DNA of 64,000 nt from an uncultured Alphaproteobacteria bacterium (GTDB lineage: Bacteria > Pseudomonadota > Alphaproteobacteria > MPNO01 > UBA830), in assembly GCA_913046035.1 (NCBI GenBank), contig CAJWSW010000003.1, forward strand, positions 23,765 through 87,764. The letters are read 5' to 3'. The notes under the pieces are model-generated. The model saw nothing but the letters and a program-made list of their open reading frames with translations, searched no databases and had not been told where the DNA came from. Numbering within the stretch: the stretch's first letter is position 1; each line of letters begins with the position of its first letter. Shown here piece after piece: positions 17,167 through 25,901 of the stretch. The translations under genes and the position numbers were made by a program.

Positions 17167-19433
17167 CTGAGTTGAAGAGATGGCCGATTGGAGAGCGTGT
17201 TTTGCGGCTGGAAGATGGGCCGTTGCTCGCGGGAGAAGGAAAATTTTCGGCGGATTGGACCTTTCCCGACATGCTTTATATGCATGTTGTGCGTTCGAGT
17301 GTTGCGTGTGGGGCAATCCGCTCGATTGATACCTCAGCGGCCACATCCTCTGCTGGCGTGCATACCATTTGGACAGCGGTTGATATCCCAGAGATACCTC
17401 CCATCGAATTTCGAGCTACAAAATATAAGGGACTTGAGCCCTACAGGCAGCCTGTGCTTGCTGAACAACGGGTTCGATATGTGGGCGAACCAGTCGCTGT
17501 TGTATTTGCGGAGGACCCGTATATCGCTGAAGACGTTGCCAATAGGGTCTTGTTGGATATTACTGTAGAAGTCCCAATAACGGATGTGACAGATCCTTTG
17601 GGAACCTTCAGTCCGGGCTATAACACTGAGGCAACCCTCATCGAAAAGGGTTACGGCGATGTCGATGGCGCCTTTAAGGCGGCAGACCATGTGGTAGAAT
17701 TAGAGCTTCGAACGGGACGGCATTCGGGAGTGCCGCTGGAATGTCGCGGCGGTTTGGCAAGAGTTAATCCCAAGGATGGTCGACTAGAATACTACGGCGC
17801 TACAAAACGCGCGCATCCAAACCGGGATCAAATCGCGCGGACGCTGCGTTGTGATCCCGATCGTCTAAATTTGTTTGAAGGTAATGTTGGCGGCGGCTTT
17901 GGTATTCGCGGCGAGTTATATCCAGAGGATTTTATAATCTGTAATGCGGCGTTGCGGCTTGGCCGCCCTATTCGCTGGATTGAAGACCGTCGCGAACACC
18001 TTCTGTCGGCTAATCAATCGCGCCAACAGACACATCGGATCCGCGCGGCAATTGATGGAGATGGTCGTATTCTTGGCATTGACAACCAATTTTTTCACGA
18101 TCAGGGGGCCTATCTGCGTACACATGGAGTTCGGGTCCCTGATATGACTGCTGGTTTAATGCTTGGTCCCTATGAGGTTCCAGCCTATCGCGTTGTTGGC
18201 CACGTTCGTATGACCAACAAGGCGCCCGCTGCCACCTATCGTGCACCCGGGCGCTACGAGGGCACCTTCGTTCGTGAACGGTTATTGGATGCTATTGCGA
18301 GTCGTATAAAAATCGATCCCATTGAGGTGCGTAGACGCAACCTAATTCCTGCGAGTGCTATACCTTACTCACGGCCGCTCGACGCGCTTGAGGTTGATGT
18401 AGTGCTCGAATCCGGGGACTATCCGGCTCTGCTAACGAACGCACTTAACAAATTCGATTGGCCCGGTATTCGACATGATATTGATGCGCGGCGTTTGAGG
18501 GGTGAGTGCGTTGGCGCTGGTTTAGGGTTTTTTGTCGAGAAATCCGGCCTCGGCCCCACTGATAAGGTACGTGTAGACCTTGATACCGATGGACAGGTTT
18601 CTGTCGTGACAGGTGCGGCAAATTTAGGTCAGGGTGTTCTTACAGTTATGGCACAGATCTGCGCCGGTGCCCTTGGATGTGGTCATGAGGGTATTGTTGT
18701 GCAACATGGACGCACGGATGTAATTGATGAGGGTTACGGTAGTCACGCATCACGTACCACGGTTATGACCGGAGAGGCGACGAGGCTTGCGAGCGTCGCT
18801 CTGAGAGACAAACTTGCCGTCATCGCGGCCGAAAGCATGCAGGCTGATATTGGAGACATTGAGTTCCGGGATGGTAGAACCGTTCACTCTGGGTCAGGTG
18901 CTTCGATCTCCTTTGCTGAGCTAGTAACTGCGTCGGGTGAAGCGATTGTGTCGGGAGAAGGTCGGTACGACACGAAACATATGAATTATCCTTACGGTGT
19001 TCACGCAGCGGTGGTTGCAATCGATCGCGATACAGGCATCGCGAAGGTCGAAAAATTTATGATAGCTTACGATATTGGCTGCGCGATTAATCCTCTGCTT
19101 GTTGAGGGTCAGCTGCAGGGGGGATTGGCACAGGGTATAGGCGGAGCATTGTTTGAAGAGTTTGTTTATGACGCCTCTGGGCAGCCCCTATCATCTACAT
19201 TCGCAGACTACATAATGCCTGGATCAACTGAGGTGCCGGAAGCAAAAATTCTTTTGACGGAAGACGCGCCAAGTCCGTTGAACCCGCTGGGTATCAAAGG
19301 GGCAGGAGAGGGCGGGATAAATGCCGTAGGCGCGGCGGTGGCTTCTGCTATTGACGATGCGCTTGGTTGTCCGGGTGCGGTGAAGGAACTTCCTGTTACG
19401 CCAAAGCGTTTGTGGTCGCTCATGTTGGGTTGA
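17163..19433 (+). CDS. Molybdenum hydroxylase large subunit (xanthine dehydrogenase/CoxL family), lone
   Basis: A 756-residue Mo-cofactor subunit of the xanthine dehydrogenase family. It has the hammerhead domain (about 10-125), a GGGFG motif, a TYRAPGRYEG loop and the catalytic Glu716 (GAGEGG). The loop differs from both the other large subunits in this window and from CO dehydrogenase, so it probably has another substrate. Its ATG overlaps the amidase stop (ATGA). It too lacks adjacent small (2Fe-2S) and medium (FAD) subunit genes, so electron acceptor partners must be encoded elsewhere or shared. Confidence 0.87.
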   Translation: MTELKRWPIGERVLRLEDGPLLAGEGKFSADWTFPDMLYMHVVRSSVACGAIRSIDTSAATSSAGVHTIWTAVDIPEIPPIEFRATKYKGLEPYRQPVLAEQRVRYVGEPVAVVFAEDPYIAEDVANRVLLDITVEVPITDVTDPLGTFSPGYNTEATLIEKGYGDVDGAFKAADHVVELELRTGRHSGVPLECRGGLARVNPKDGRLEYYGATKRAHPNRDQIARTLRCDPDRLNLFEGNVGGGFGIRGELYPEDFIICNAALRLGRPIRWIEDRREHLLSANQSRQQTHRIRAAIDGDGRILGIDNQFFHDQGAYLRTHGVRVPDMTAGLMLGPYEVPAYRVVGHVRMTNKAPAATYRAPGRYEGTFVRERLLDAIASRIKIDPIEVRRRNLIPASAIPYSRPLDALEVDVVLESGDYPALLTNALNKFDWPGIRHDIDARRLRGECVGAGLGFFVEKSGLGPTDKVRVDLDTDGQVSVVTGAANLGQGVLTVMAQICAGALGCGHEGIVVQHGRTDVIDEGYGSHASRTTVMTGEATRLASVALRDKLAVIAAESMQADIGDIEFRDGRTVHSGSGASISFAELVTASGEAIVSGEGRYDTKHMNYPYGVHAAVVAIDRDTGIAKVEKFMIAYDIGCAINPLLVEGQLQGGLAQGIGGALFEEFVYDASGQPLSSTFADYIMPGSTEVPEAKILLTEDAPSPLNPLGIKGAGEGGINAVGAAVASAIDDALGCPGAVKELPVTPKRLWSLMLG

Positions 19434-19591
19434 GCAGTTGGAAAAAATTTACTTATCGGACAAAGAACTGCTCAATTATAAGGTGTTTTGGGTCAACAGA
19501 GCCGATGCCAACAAAACAAATTTTTTCGATGTGGTCTGGTATAAGCATGGCTGCGTATATTCTCAAACTCATTAAATCCGGGAGATAACCG

Positions 19592-19987
19592 GTGACAAAA
19601 TTCATGCTAACGTGGCTCATATGTGCCATAATTTTCCTTTTAATTGACCTAGCCTGGCTTGGTGGTGTTGCTAAGTCTTTTTATCGAAACCAGATCGGCC
19701 ATTTACTCGCAGATGACTTCCGTGCTTTGCCGGCACTGTTGTTTTATGTGTTTTATGTCGCGGGAATTGTCTGGTTTTGCGTGTGGGGTGCGGAAAATTG
19801 GAAGGCAGCTGCAATCAGCGGGGCATTGTTCGGTTTCTTCTGTTACGCGACCTATGATATGACTAATTATGCGACCTTAAAAGGTTGGCCGCTACAAATG
19901 GTACTTGTTGATATAGCTTGGGGAACCGTATTAACAGCACTAGTAGCTGGGGTTGGTACCTATCTCTCATCGCTGCTGCTTAAGTAA
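19592..19987 (+). CDS. DUF2177 family membrane protein
   Basis: A 131-residue protein with four hydrophobic segments (about 5-22, 45-65, 72-90, 105-128) and the family pattern: an acidic residue in the first helix (LLIDLAWLG), a YDMTNYATL stretch and a final helix with DIAWG. This is DUF2177, an uncharacterised inner-membrane family. The GTG start has GGGAG 7 bases upstream. Its last 28 bases overlap, tail to tail, the glucosaminidase gene on the other strand. Confidence 0.82.
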   Translation: MTKFMLTWLICAIIFLLIDLAWLGGVAKSFYRNQIGHLLADDFRALPALLFYVFYVAGIVWFCVWGAENWKAAAISGALFGFFCYATYDMTNYATLKGWPLQMVLVDIAWGTVLTALVAGVGTYLSSLLLK

Positions 19988-20865
19988 AAAATCTTTTTTG
20001 TTGCCAGCTTAGCATGGTTGGCTTTCCTTACTTCCGGTAGGTTCATGATAACGGTCAGTCGTTCGACATAGATCCGGCGTTCCTCGGAATAGTTAGATAA
20101 CGAGCTCACAAGTTTTAAATCATCGAGAGGATTTTGCTGGCTCCGCATGTCAGCTCGAATTTCTCGAAAACTGCGGTATGCGGGATGTCTGTTTAAGTTA
20201 CGCATGTAATCGCGGACACTCTCTTGCAAGTTGTTAAAGGCCTTGAGTGCAACTCCGGCGTCCCGGATTGCTGTCATCGAGCCTTTGCCAACAGGTGCAT
20301 GTTGCCCGAAAAGAGCGTTTCCGATTTGAGAAAAACGGGATGTACCCCAGCCAGACTCTTGGGCTGCCTGCGCTAGCGCCAGCCGTGGCGGTATAATATC
20401 AACCCGTTTTATTAATTCTTCAGTATTTCCTGCGCTAGTTCGGTATGTTCGGGCCAATTCGTCCAACCATTGCTGGTCCCGCCGACGTAAATCACGACCC
20501 ATCGCTATGGACTTGTGTAATCGCTGCAATCGACGCCGATCAAGGCGAATATGTTCGTTAGCGTCGAGGATGTGCGGTAATACAATAGAGACGAAGACTG
20601 CCTTTCGCTTCTTGGGGTCAGGTTCTACCGGTAGATCCCTGGGAAGATTTCGGAGAAAAAACCGCGGAAATTTTAGGTTATCGTTTTGGATGCTTGTTTG
20701 GGGATCGAACCCCATTTTTTCAAAGAGATTTATTACATCTACGACACTGTTAACCGTGAGCGATAAACGCCGCTCCGGAAGGATTGTTACCGCTAACCAT
20801 AATGGTAGTGCGGTAATCGCTATGCAGACCGCAAGTATCGCGACTTTATCCCAGTTCTTCATCAA
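19960..20865 (-). CDS. Glucosaminidase domain protein (Bax-like)
   Basis: A 301-residue protein with an N-terminal membrane anchor (about 8-30) and a C-terminal glucosaminidase domain of the FlgJ/Bax family, which cleaves N-acetylglucosaminyl bonds in peptidoglycan. The predicted catalytic Glu170 sits in AQESGWGTS, followed by the conserved GNALFG. It would act in the periplasm while anchored. The protein starts with two Met codons; either could be used. It converges on DUF2177 and appears to be a single-gene unit. Confidence 0.83.
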   Translation of the reverse strand: MMKNWDKVAILAVCIAITALPLWLAVTILPERRLSLTVNSVVDVINLFEKMGFDPQTSIQNDNLKFPRFFLRNLPRDLPVEPDPKKRKAVFVSIVLPHILDANEHIRLDRRRLQRLHKSIAMGRDLRRRDQQWLDELARTYRTSAGNTEELIKRVDIIPPRLALAQAAQESGWGTSRFSQIGNALFGQHAPVGKGSMTAIRDAGVALKAFNNLQESVRDYMRNLNRHPAYRSFREIRADMRSQQNPLDDLKLVSSLSNYSEERRIYVERLTVIMNLPEVRKANHAKLATKKIFYLSSSDER

Positions 20866-21398
20866 CCCGTACTAAAAAATCACTATTGCATGCGTCTTAA
20901 AAGCAAACAATTTGAAACTCCAGTCGCTTCTTTTCATCACGCTATTCGACTAAATGCATCTATCCCTTAACAGGATGAGTGGCTACTTGGCCCATGGGCG
21001 CGCTTTGATATAGGCAAGTAGTATAAAGAAGAATAAACCAATGCGAATTCACAAACGATTCCTGGCATTAGAGTACCTCATTCTCGCACGCGATTATAAC
21101 TAGTGGTAGTGGCAAAAAGTTTATCTGATTGCCAGACACTTTGTCCTGCAACAGCCGGATCCAAGCCTTTTTTTAGTGAATACTGCGGGGCGAGGACGTG
21201 TCAATTCTTCGTGAACATATAGGCGATCCTATGAAATGTGCCGCGGCGTTAGCCGATTTGGCACTAAATACGTCACTAATATGGAAAAGACTTTTCCCAG
21301 ATAAAAACGAGTATGGGGTAGGTTGTTCGCACTTATAGATTTCCCGCTGTCAGAGTTAATGGTGGAGATCGAGCGCTTCGCTGTCAAAGCGGATTGAG
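20866..21398. other. Intergenic stretch with no supported gene
   Basis: The 533 bases between the glucosaminidase start and the lysR stop hold no frame I can assign. One plus-strand frame is open for about 50 codons, ending at a TAG near 21335, with protein-like composition, but it has no convincing start or ribosome site. I see no tRNA, repeat array or clear terminator. It may be decayed coding DNA plus the glucosaminidase promoter. Confidence 0.5.
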
Positions 21399-22334
21399 CT
21401 ATTTCATGGCGACTCTTTTGCCGACGTCGCGTAAAATATTGATTAATGTTCTAAGGGCAGGGGTTATGGTCCCGTGTTCGCGGAGTACAAACCCGACAGG
21501 GCGAGTGCCTGAATGCCATTGAAGCTGCAGGACAGAGAGGACGCCCCGCTCGATTTCAGTTGTGAATAGCTCGGCTGGGCTTGCTGAGATAAAATCGCTA
21601 GCTAGAAGAAGGCTTTTAACGCAAAGCATTGAGTCTGTCTCGATGGTGCAAATAGGCAAATCGCTGCCCTCGAAACGGAATTCGTTGTCAACTAGCTGTC
21701 GAATTGCAGAGGGACCTCGTGCCATGATCCAGGTCTCCTTTGCCAGGTCCGAAAAGCTGAGATTTTTTCTCAGTGTAAGGGGGTGGTTGCTGCGTGTAAT
21801 CACTGACAGCGAGTTCTGAAACAGGACCTCTTCAACCAGGTATTCGTGTGTTTGGTTACCCCAAAGCGCTCCGATTACGATATCGATTTCTCCGTTGTCT
21901 AGTTCGTCAAGCTGGATCTCAAATGGGTCATTGCGGACCTCCACCGTAAGCCCAGGAAGTTCCTCATGCAGTCGCGCAAGTGTGGGACCGACTAATGTTG
22001 CTAGGCCAATTGGAGAGGCGCCAATTACTAAATGCCCTGCTTCTGCAGTGTGGAGGTTGGCAAGATTACGGGTCGCGTGGCGAAGTTCTGCCTCAATGGT
22101 GCGAGCGTGTTCGGACAGCGAAATCCCGAAACGCGTAGGAACGACACCCCGTCCTTCACGCGCCAGTAATTCTACATTAAGACTATTTTCAAGTTGACGG
22201 ATAGACCGGGTGAGTGCTGGCTGCGACATATTGAGGGCCCTGGCAGCAGCGGTAACACCTCCTTTTTCGACTACTGTCAAAAGATCGAGCATCTGCCGGA
22301 CATTCAGATTTCGGAGTTTTGAAATATCATGCAT
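21399..22334 (-). CDS. LysR family transcriptional regulator
   Basis: A 311-residue LysR-type regulator. The N-terminal winged helix-turn-helix (about 10-67) has the typical GGVTAAARALNMSQPALTRS helix pair, followed by the substrate-binding domain (about 95-300). Such proteins control adjacent or divergent catabolic genes in response to a small ligand. I start at the ATG at 22334; upstream codons would add 26 residues of AT-rich, non-conserved sequence. The nearest genes are a cupin (same strand, upstream) and the TauD pair further on; the target is unknown. An AT-rich inverted repeat 24 bases upstream may be its own operator. Confidence 0.88.
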   Translation of the reverse strand: MHDISKLRNLNVRQMLDLLTVVEKGGVTAAARALNMSQPALTRSIRQLENSLNVELLAREGRGVVPTRFGISLSEHARTIEAELRHATRNLANLHTAEAGHLVIGASPIGLATLVGPTLARLHEELPGLTVEVRNDPFEIQLDELDNGEIDIVIGALWGNQTHEYLVEEVLFQNSLSVITRSNHPLTLRKNLSFSDLAKETWIMARGPSAIRQLVDNEFRFEGSDLPICTIETDSMLCVKSLLLASDFISASPAELFTTEIERGVLSVLQLQWHSGTRPVGFVLREHGTITPALRTLINILRDVGKRVAMK

Positions 22335-22749
22335 AATCTTTATCAATATATGAGTAATATATATTTGAATTAATATATAATGAATTGCATGGTTGTTAAA
22401 CTTCGAGATCAACTTGGTACAAAATAATGATGCCGAGACATCCGGAGTGAGGCTCCACGCCTGGGAGGCGGCGCCTTTTGCAGCGCTGCGGGTTTACTGG
22501 TTTCGATTACCGTTGGCAGTTACTCTGGGTTGCATTGTCCTTGATCGTCAAATTGGTACAAAACCGATTGATTGAGTACGCTAACAGCGCCGTCTCCCAA
22601 ACAAAACTGGTCGCACTTGCAATTGTATTGCTGAGCCCAAAATTGGAATCTTATTAGCGGTAAAGTTGTTTCGACGATAATAATCGCGGCAAGGTTCGTA
22701 CTTGCTTTCTAAATTTTTGGTGAAGCCCTGCAGTGTTTATTTTCTAACT
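22335..22749. other. Intergenic region upstream of lysR, with repeats
   Basis: This 415-base gap holds the lysR promoter side and no gene I can support. Near lysR it is very AT-rich and contains a 22-base inverted repeat (22358-22379). Two copies of TTGGTACAAAA lie at 22414-22424 and 22553-22563. A 60-codon plus-strand frame (22393-22575) overlaps both copies but resembles nothing I know. Confidence 0.5.
22358..22379. promoter_or_regulatory. AT-rich inverted repeat, candidate LysR operator
   Basis: TATATATT and AATATATA are perfect inverted arms separated by TGAATT. The site ends 24 bases upstream of the lysR ATG, where autoregulatory sites often lie. The arms are pure A/T, so chance is a serious alternative. 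Confidence 0.3.
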
Positions 22750-23148
22750 TTAGGCTTGAATAGCGTGCTGTAGGGGCTCTGAGCTAAAATCTGCAGGCGA
22801 TGTGACCTCTAAAAGTTCAAGATCGTCTGACCATTCTAGAACGTCGTGCTTTATGGCTGGTGGTTGAAGTATGCAGGTTCCTTCTTGGGCAATTACTTCA
22901 CCTTCACCTTCATACCAGAATCTCATCCATCCCTTCAGAATAAAGACCATCTGGAATTTAATCTCGTTATGTCGGTGGAGGCCAATGCGCGCTTCCTTAT
23001 TTTTGACGGCGCGGATAACGTGTGCATGAAAGTCGCCGGCGGTTGCTTCCTTTATGCCGAGATCACGATATTCAAAACAATTTCGGAGACCATCTCCAAT
23101 AAATTCTGAGTTTTTCGCGTGCATGATCGAGAGTTTCTGGGCTGCCAC
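22750..23148 (-). CDS. Small cupin-domain protein
   Basis: A 132-residue single-domain cupin. Candidate metal ligands are H58 and H60 (GLHRHNE), Q66, and a histidine near residue 105 (IKHDV). It resembles conserved small cupins with no known reaction. The GTG start is well supported by GAGGAGGG about 6 bases upstream. It lies 70 bases downstream of the MCD-like fragment gene on the same strand. A sensor or small isomerase/dioxygenase role is possible; I do not choose. Confidence 0.72.
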   Translation of the reverse strand: MAAQKLSIMHAKNSEFIGDGLRNCFEYRDLGIKEATAGDFHAHVIRAVKNKEARIGLHRHNEIKFQMVFILKGWMRFWYEGEGEVIAQEGTCILQPPAIKHDVLEWSDDLELLEVTSPADFSSEPLQHAIQA

Positions 23149-23218
23149 TGTCTTCCCTCCTCAATGGTTCTGACGTCTGTAATTCCATTTTGCCGGTTGC
23201 TTGCCGACGCTCACCTTA

Positions 23219-23686
23219 TCAGGAGTTGCCAGCGAGTATTTCGTCAATGTCGTTTTCCATCTCCGAATTAGATAATGCTTTGATTACTAAAAGCATCTCA
23301 TCGTCAAAACCGGCTGATGCAAGTTGCTTCAGTACGCGGCGTCTAGGAGTTTCGAAGAGGTCAACTATGGCAAGCTTGCTATCGGAGCCGCCAAACAGTT
23401 CCGCTTCCTCAATTTCGGCGTATTGATCCCCAGCCATAAAGCATTCTTCGCCATTGAGATTTTGTAAAAGATTAACAAAAACCTGTCTTCCTTGAGGGGA
23501 AAGCTTTTTAAATAACTCAGTCAATGCCTGAGCGCGTCTAGCATTTCTCACTGTCCCGCCTCGCCGTTTTGCACAGGCAACTAACTCTATCAAAAGCTGC
23601 GACCTCTCGTCTTCGGGCAGATCTTTTGAAAAAGATAGGCTGCGACGGCCCTTACGGAAAATTCTTGCGATCACAAAGTTGCTCAA
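23219..23686 (-). CDS. Stand-alone malonyl-CoA decarboxylase N-terminal-like domain
   Basis: A 155-residue, mostly helical, charged protein. Its pattern (an N-terminal MSNF start, a helix pair around residues 40-75 ending in a GRQVFVNLL core, and a TPRRRVLKQL helix near 112-121) resembles the N-terminal dimerisation domain of malonyl-CoA decarboxylase. The catalytic GNAT-fold C-terminal domain is absent: only 70 bases separate it from the next gene, and no other frame there continues the homology. The likely start is TTG at 23686; a GTG four codons in is an alternative. It may be a remnant or an independent helical-domain protein. The family call is from memory of the pattern and is moderate. 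Confidence 0.5.
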   Translation of the reverse strand: MSNFVIARIFRKGRRSLSFSKDLPEDERSQLLIELVACAKRRGGTVRNARRAQALTELFKKLSPQGRQVFVNLLQNLNGEECFMAGDQYAEIEEAELFGGSDSKLAIVDLFETPRRRVLKQLASAGFDDEMLLVIKALSNSEMENDIDEILAGNS

Positions 23687-23907
23687 TCAGGTAATAGTGT
23701 TTGGATAAATCTGTTTGGGGTTGCCGTTGGTTTTTTGTTTTCCCGCTACAAAGGCTACCTGTTAGCGTTGTTCAAGAAGCTTATAGCATTGTTAGGTCGC
23801 AATGCCTCGAGGTTACAGTGTTTTGTCATTGTTTTCTGTGATGCTCAGCGGTGCATACGGTCTTGTGGACAAATTATAAGCTTCGGTGGCGGCGATAAAA
23901 CTATAAA

Positions 23908-24753
23908 CTAGGTGTTGACAGGCACCCCTTTAATCATGGTCCGTCTTAGCATCCTAGGCTCTCCTGGAGGAAAGTCCTTGCGTGCGTGGGTTACACTGCG
24001 GTTATCCATCATCACTAAATCGCCTTTTTGCCATTTGTGTTGGAAAATGATCTCCTCATCTTCTTGGAAACGAAAAAGTTCCTTAAGGAGTGCATCGCTC
24101 GCTTTGTCGGTGAGGCCTTCAACGCGAGCAGTCATGAGGGGGCTCACGTAGAGCGCCTTTCGGCCTGTTTCAGGATGCCTAATGACTAAAGGATGAACCC
24201 AGTGATTAAAATTAGATATACCGCGGTGAAGGTCTACGCGTCCCGTGCTTGCATAGTCGTAAATATTTAGGCCTTTGAGGTCTTTGATTTGCTGCTTTAG
24301 CTGATTGCTAAGACGATTGTATGCCATACACATGTTAGCGAAAACAGTTTCGCCGCCAACCGATGTTACTGCCATTCCGTACAAAACGGTTGCCGCGTAT
24401 GGTACTTCTTTGAAACTTCCATCGTGATGGAACCAAACCTCACCATCCCCAAATGAGCCGAGCGGTTTACCATCTTCTGTCAGGTTTGTGACCATATGGA
24501 CGGCACCATTATATGCATTGTCGGCGTCGTTAGCACGTTGAGCTGCTGGTTTGCCGCGAGTTGCCGTACCGCCCATCGCATCACAAAACTTTATTTGGTC
24601 TTTTGCATCAAGCTCCTGATCGCGGATTACTATCACGCTGTATTCAAGAAACGCATCGTGGATTTGCGCTACAGTTTCTGGTGATAGGGCCATTCTTAGA
24701 TCGACGTTTGTTATGAAGGCACCCCCAGCCTTGGATATTGGTGTGATATTCAT
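23908..24753 (-). CDS. TauD/TfdA family Fe(II)/2-oxoglutarate dioxygenase
   Basis: A 281-residue enzyme of the taurine dioxygenase family, which hydroxylates a substrate carbon (often next to a sulfonate, ether or amine) while decarboxylating 2-oxoglutarate. The facial triad is visible: H109-x-D111 (WFHHDGSF) and H256 (THARKDF); arginines near 267-271 would bind 2-oxoglutarate. It is divergent from a paralogue at 24953, with 199 bases between. The two share the layout of the N-terminus and a DGE-x-x-FH-x-DG core, but differ enough to prefer different substrates. Confidence 0.87.
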   Translation of the reverse strand: MNITPISKAGGAFITNVDLRMALSPETVAQIHDAFLEYSVIVIRDQELDAKDQIKFCDAMGGTATRGKPAAQRANDADNAYNGAVHMVTNLTEDGKPLGSFGDGEVWFHHDGSFKEVPYAATVLYGMAVTSVGGETVFANMCMAYNRLSNQLKQQIKDLKGLNIYDYASTGRVDLHRGISNFNHWVHPLVIRHPETGRKALYVSPLMTARVEGLTDKASDALLKELFRFQEDEEIIFQHKWQKGDLVMMDNRSVTHARKDFPPGEPRMLRRTMIKGVPVNT

Positions 24754-24820
24754 GTCTTACAATCTTCTGTCTCCTATGAGGTGTGTCAAGATCAACTTTT
24801 ACGATAGATCCGCAAATCTT

Positions 24821-24855
24821 CAATTGTCTGTTCTCAGGGGTTATCCTGACAATTG
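24821..24855. promoter_or_regulatory. Nested inverted repeats in the divergent tauD-tauD promoter region
   Basis: CAATTGTC at 24821-24828 and GACAATTG at 24848-24855 are perfect 8-base inverted arms. Inside lies a smaller TCAGG/CCTGA pair with a 6-base loop. The site lies between two divergent dioxygenase genes, a natural place for a shared operator. No promoter hexamers are clear enough to add. Confidence 0.4.
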
Positions 24856-24952
24856 TAATTCAGTAGGTTAGAAATCTTGCTACAACAAAAGACTCAGGAG
24901 ACTGTACTTTTAGCGTCAATCGCTTTAGTGGAGTGGCGGCAGGTATAAATGT

Positions 24953-25822
24953 ATGCGCATTGAAGTAAAACCATTAAAAGCGCCGCTAGGGGCTCAGGTC
25001 ACGGGCATTAATCTCTCATCCTCTCTTACACAAGACGAATTTAATGTCATTCATGATGCATGGCTAAAATATCAAGTTCTTATATTCCCCGATCAAAAAA
25101 TCATTGATGAGGATCAAGTCCGGTTTTCGCGGATGTTCGGAACACTCCCCGAAAAAGCAGTGCATTCCCAAGGCACAAAGTCAGGTCAACAGTTACATAA
25201 GTCCGTAATGCTCGTGACTAATATTCGCGAAGATGGAAAAGTTATAGGTTCATTACCGGACGGTGAGATGCACTTCCATACGGATGGTGCATACGAGCGT
25301 AACCCTTATAGATATACAATGTTGTATGCGATAGAGGTTCCCCGTGCCGGAGGTGATACCTTATTCGCTAATATGTATCGAGCATACGAAACCTTGCCTA
25401 ATGAGCTTAAACAAAAGCTTGACGGTGTGGAGGCTGAACATGGTTTTTATACTGGGGTAGATGTGTCCGAGAAAATGAAGCAGGCACTTCGCATAGATGG
25501 TTACGATGGCAAGGCTATCCATCCAGTCTTTATTCGGCATGAAGAAACAGGTCGAACCGCGCTTTATGTAAATCGACTTCAGACACGTCGACTTATCGGT
25601 TTTGAGGAAACGGAAAGTCGGAAAATTCTCGCACATTTGTTTGAACATTCGGAACAAACCGAAATGATTTATCAACACAAATGGACGCCTGGTGATCTTG
25701 TGGCTTGGGATAATCGATGCACAAATCACGCTCGGACAGACTTCGGTCCCGATGAACGCCGTCTCCTGCTTCGGACTACTGTTCAAGGAGTAAAGCCGTG
25801 CGCTGCTGTGTCGGCATCTTAA
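24953..25822 (+). CDS. TauD/TfdA family Fe(II)/2-oxoglutarate dioxygenase
   Basis: A 289-residue paralogue of the divergent enzyme, with triad H109-x-D111 (HFHTDGAY) and H259 (NHARTDF), and Arg274 as the likely 2-oxoglutarate anchor. The length is normal for the family. The ATG has only a weak ribosome site. It is followed after 79 bases by thrH on the same strand, which is probably a separate unit. Substrates cannot be read from sequence; taurine itself is not supported because no tauABC transporter is nearby. Confidence 0.87.
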   Translation: MRIEVKPLKAPLGAQVTGINLSSSLTQDEFNVIHDAWLKYQVLIFPDQKIIDEDQVRFSRMFGTLPEKAVHSQGTKSGQQLHKSVMLVTNIREDGKVIGSLPDGEMHFHTDGAYERNPYRYTMLYAIEVPRAGGDTLFANMYRAYETLPNELKQKLDGVEAEHGFYTGVDVSEKMKQALRIDGYDGKAIHPVFIRHEETGRTALYVNRLQTRRLIGFEETESRKILAHLFEHSEQTEMIYQHKWTPGDLVAWDNRCTNHARTDFGPDERRLLLRTTVQGVKPCAAVSAS

Positions 25823-25901
25823 GCCTGACCCGCTAATCCAGTTTGCCGCCTAAAACCACGCCTGCTATACCGCCAGGACGGAAAACGAGTGGATAAATGC
25901 A

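Noticed and set aside
13313..19433. Reading the large subunits as aerobic CO dehydrogenase (CoxL)
   Set aside because: The active-site loops read PYRGAGR and TYRAPGR, without the cysteine of the AYRCSFR signature, and there are no coxM, coxS or cox accessory genes next to them.
21176..21335. A roughly 50-codon open frame upstream of lysR, considered as an integrase or enzyme remnant
   Set aside because: There is no start codon with a ribosome site and no motif I can name; attachment sites and direct repeats that would support a mobile element are absent.
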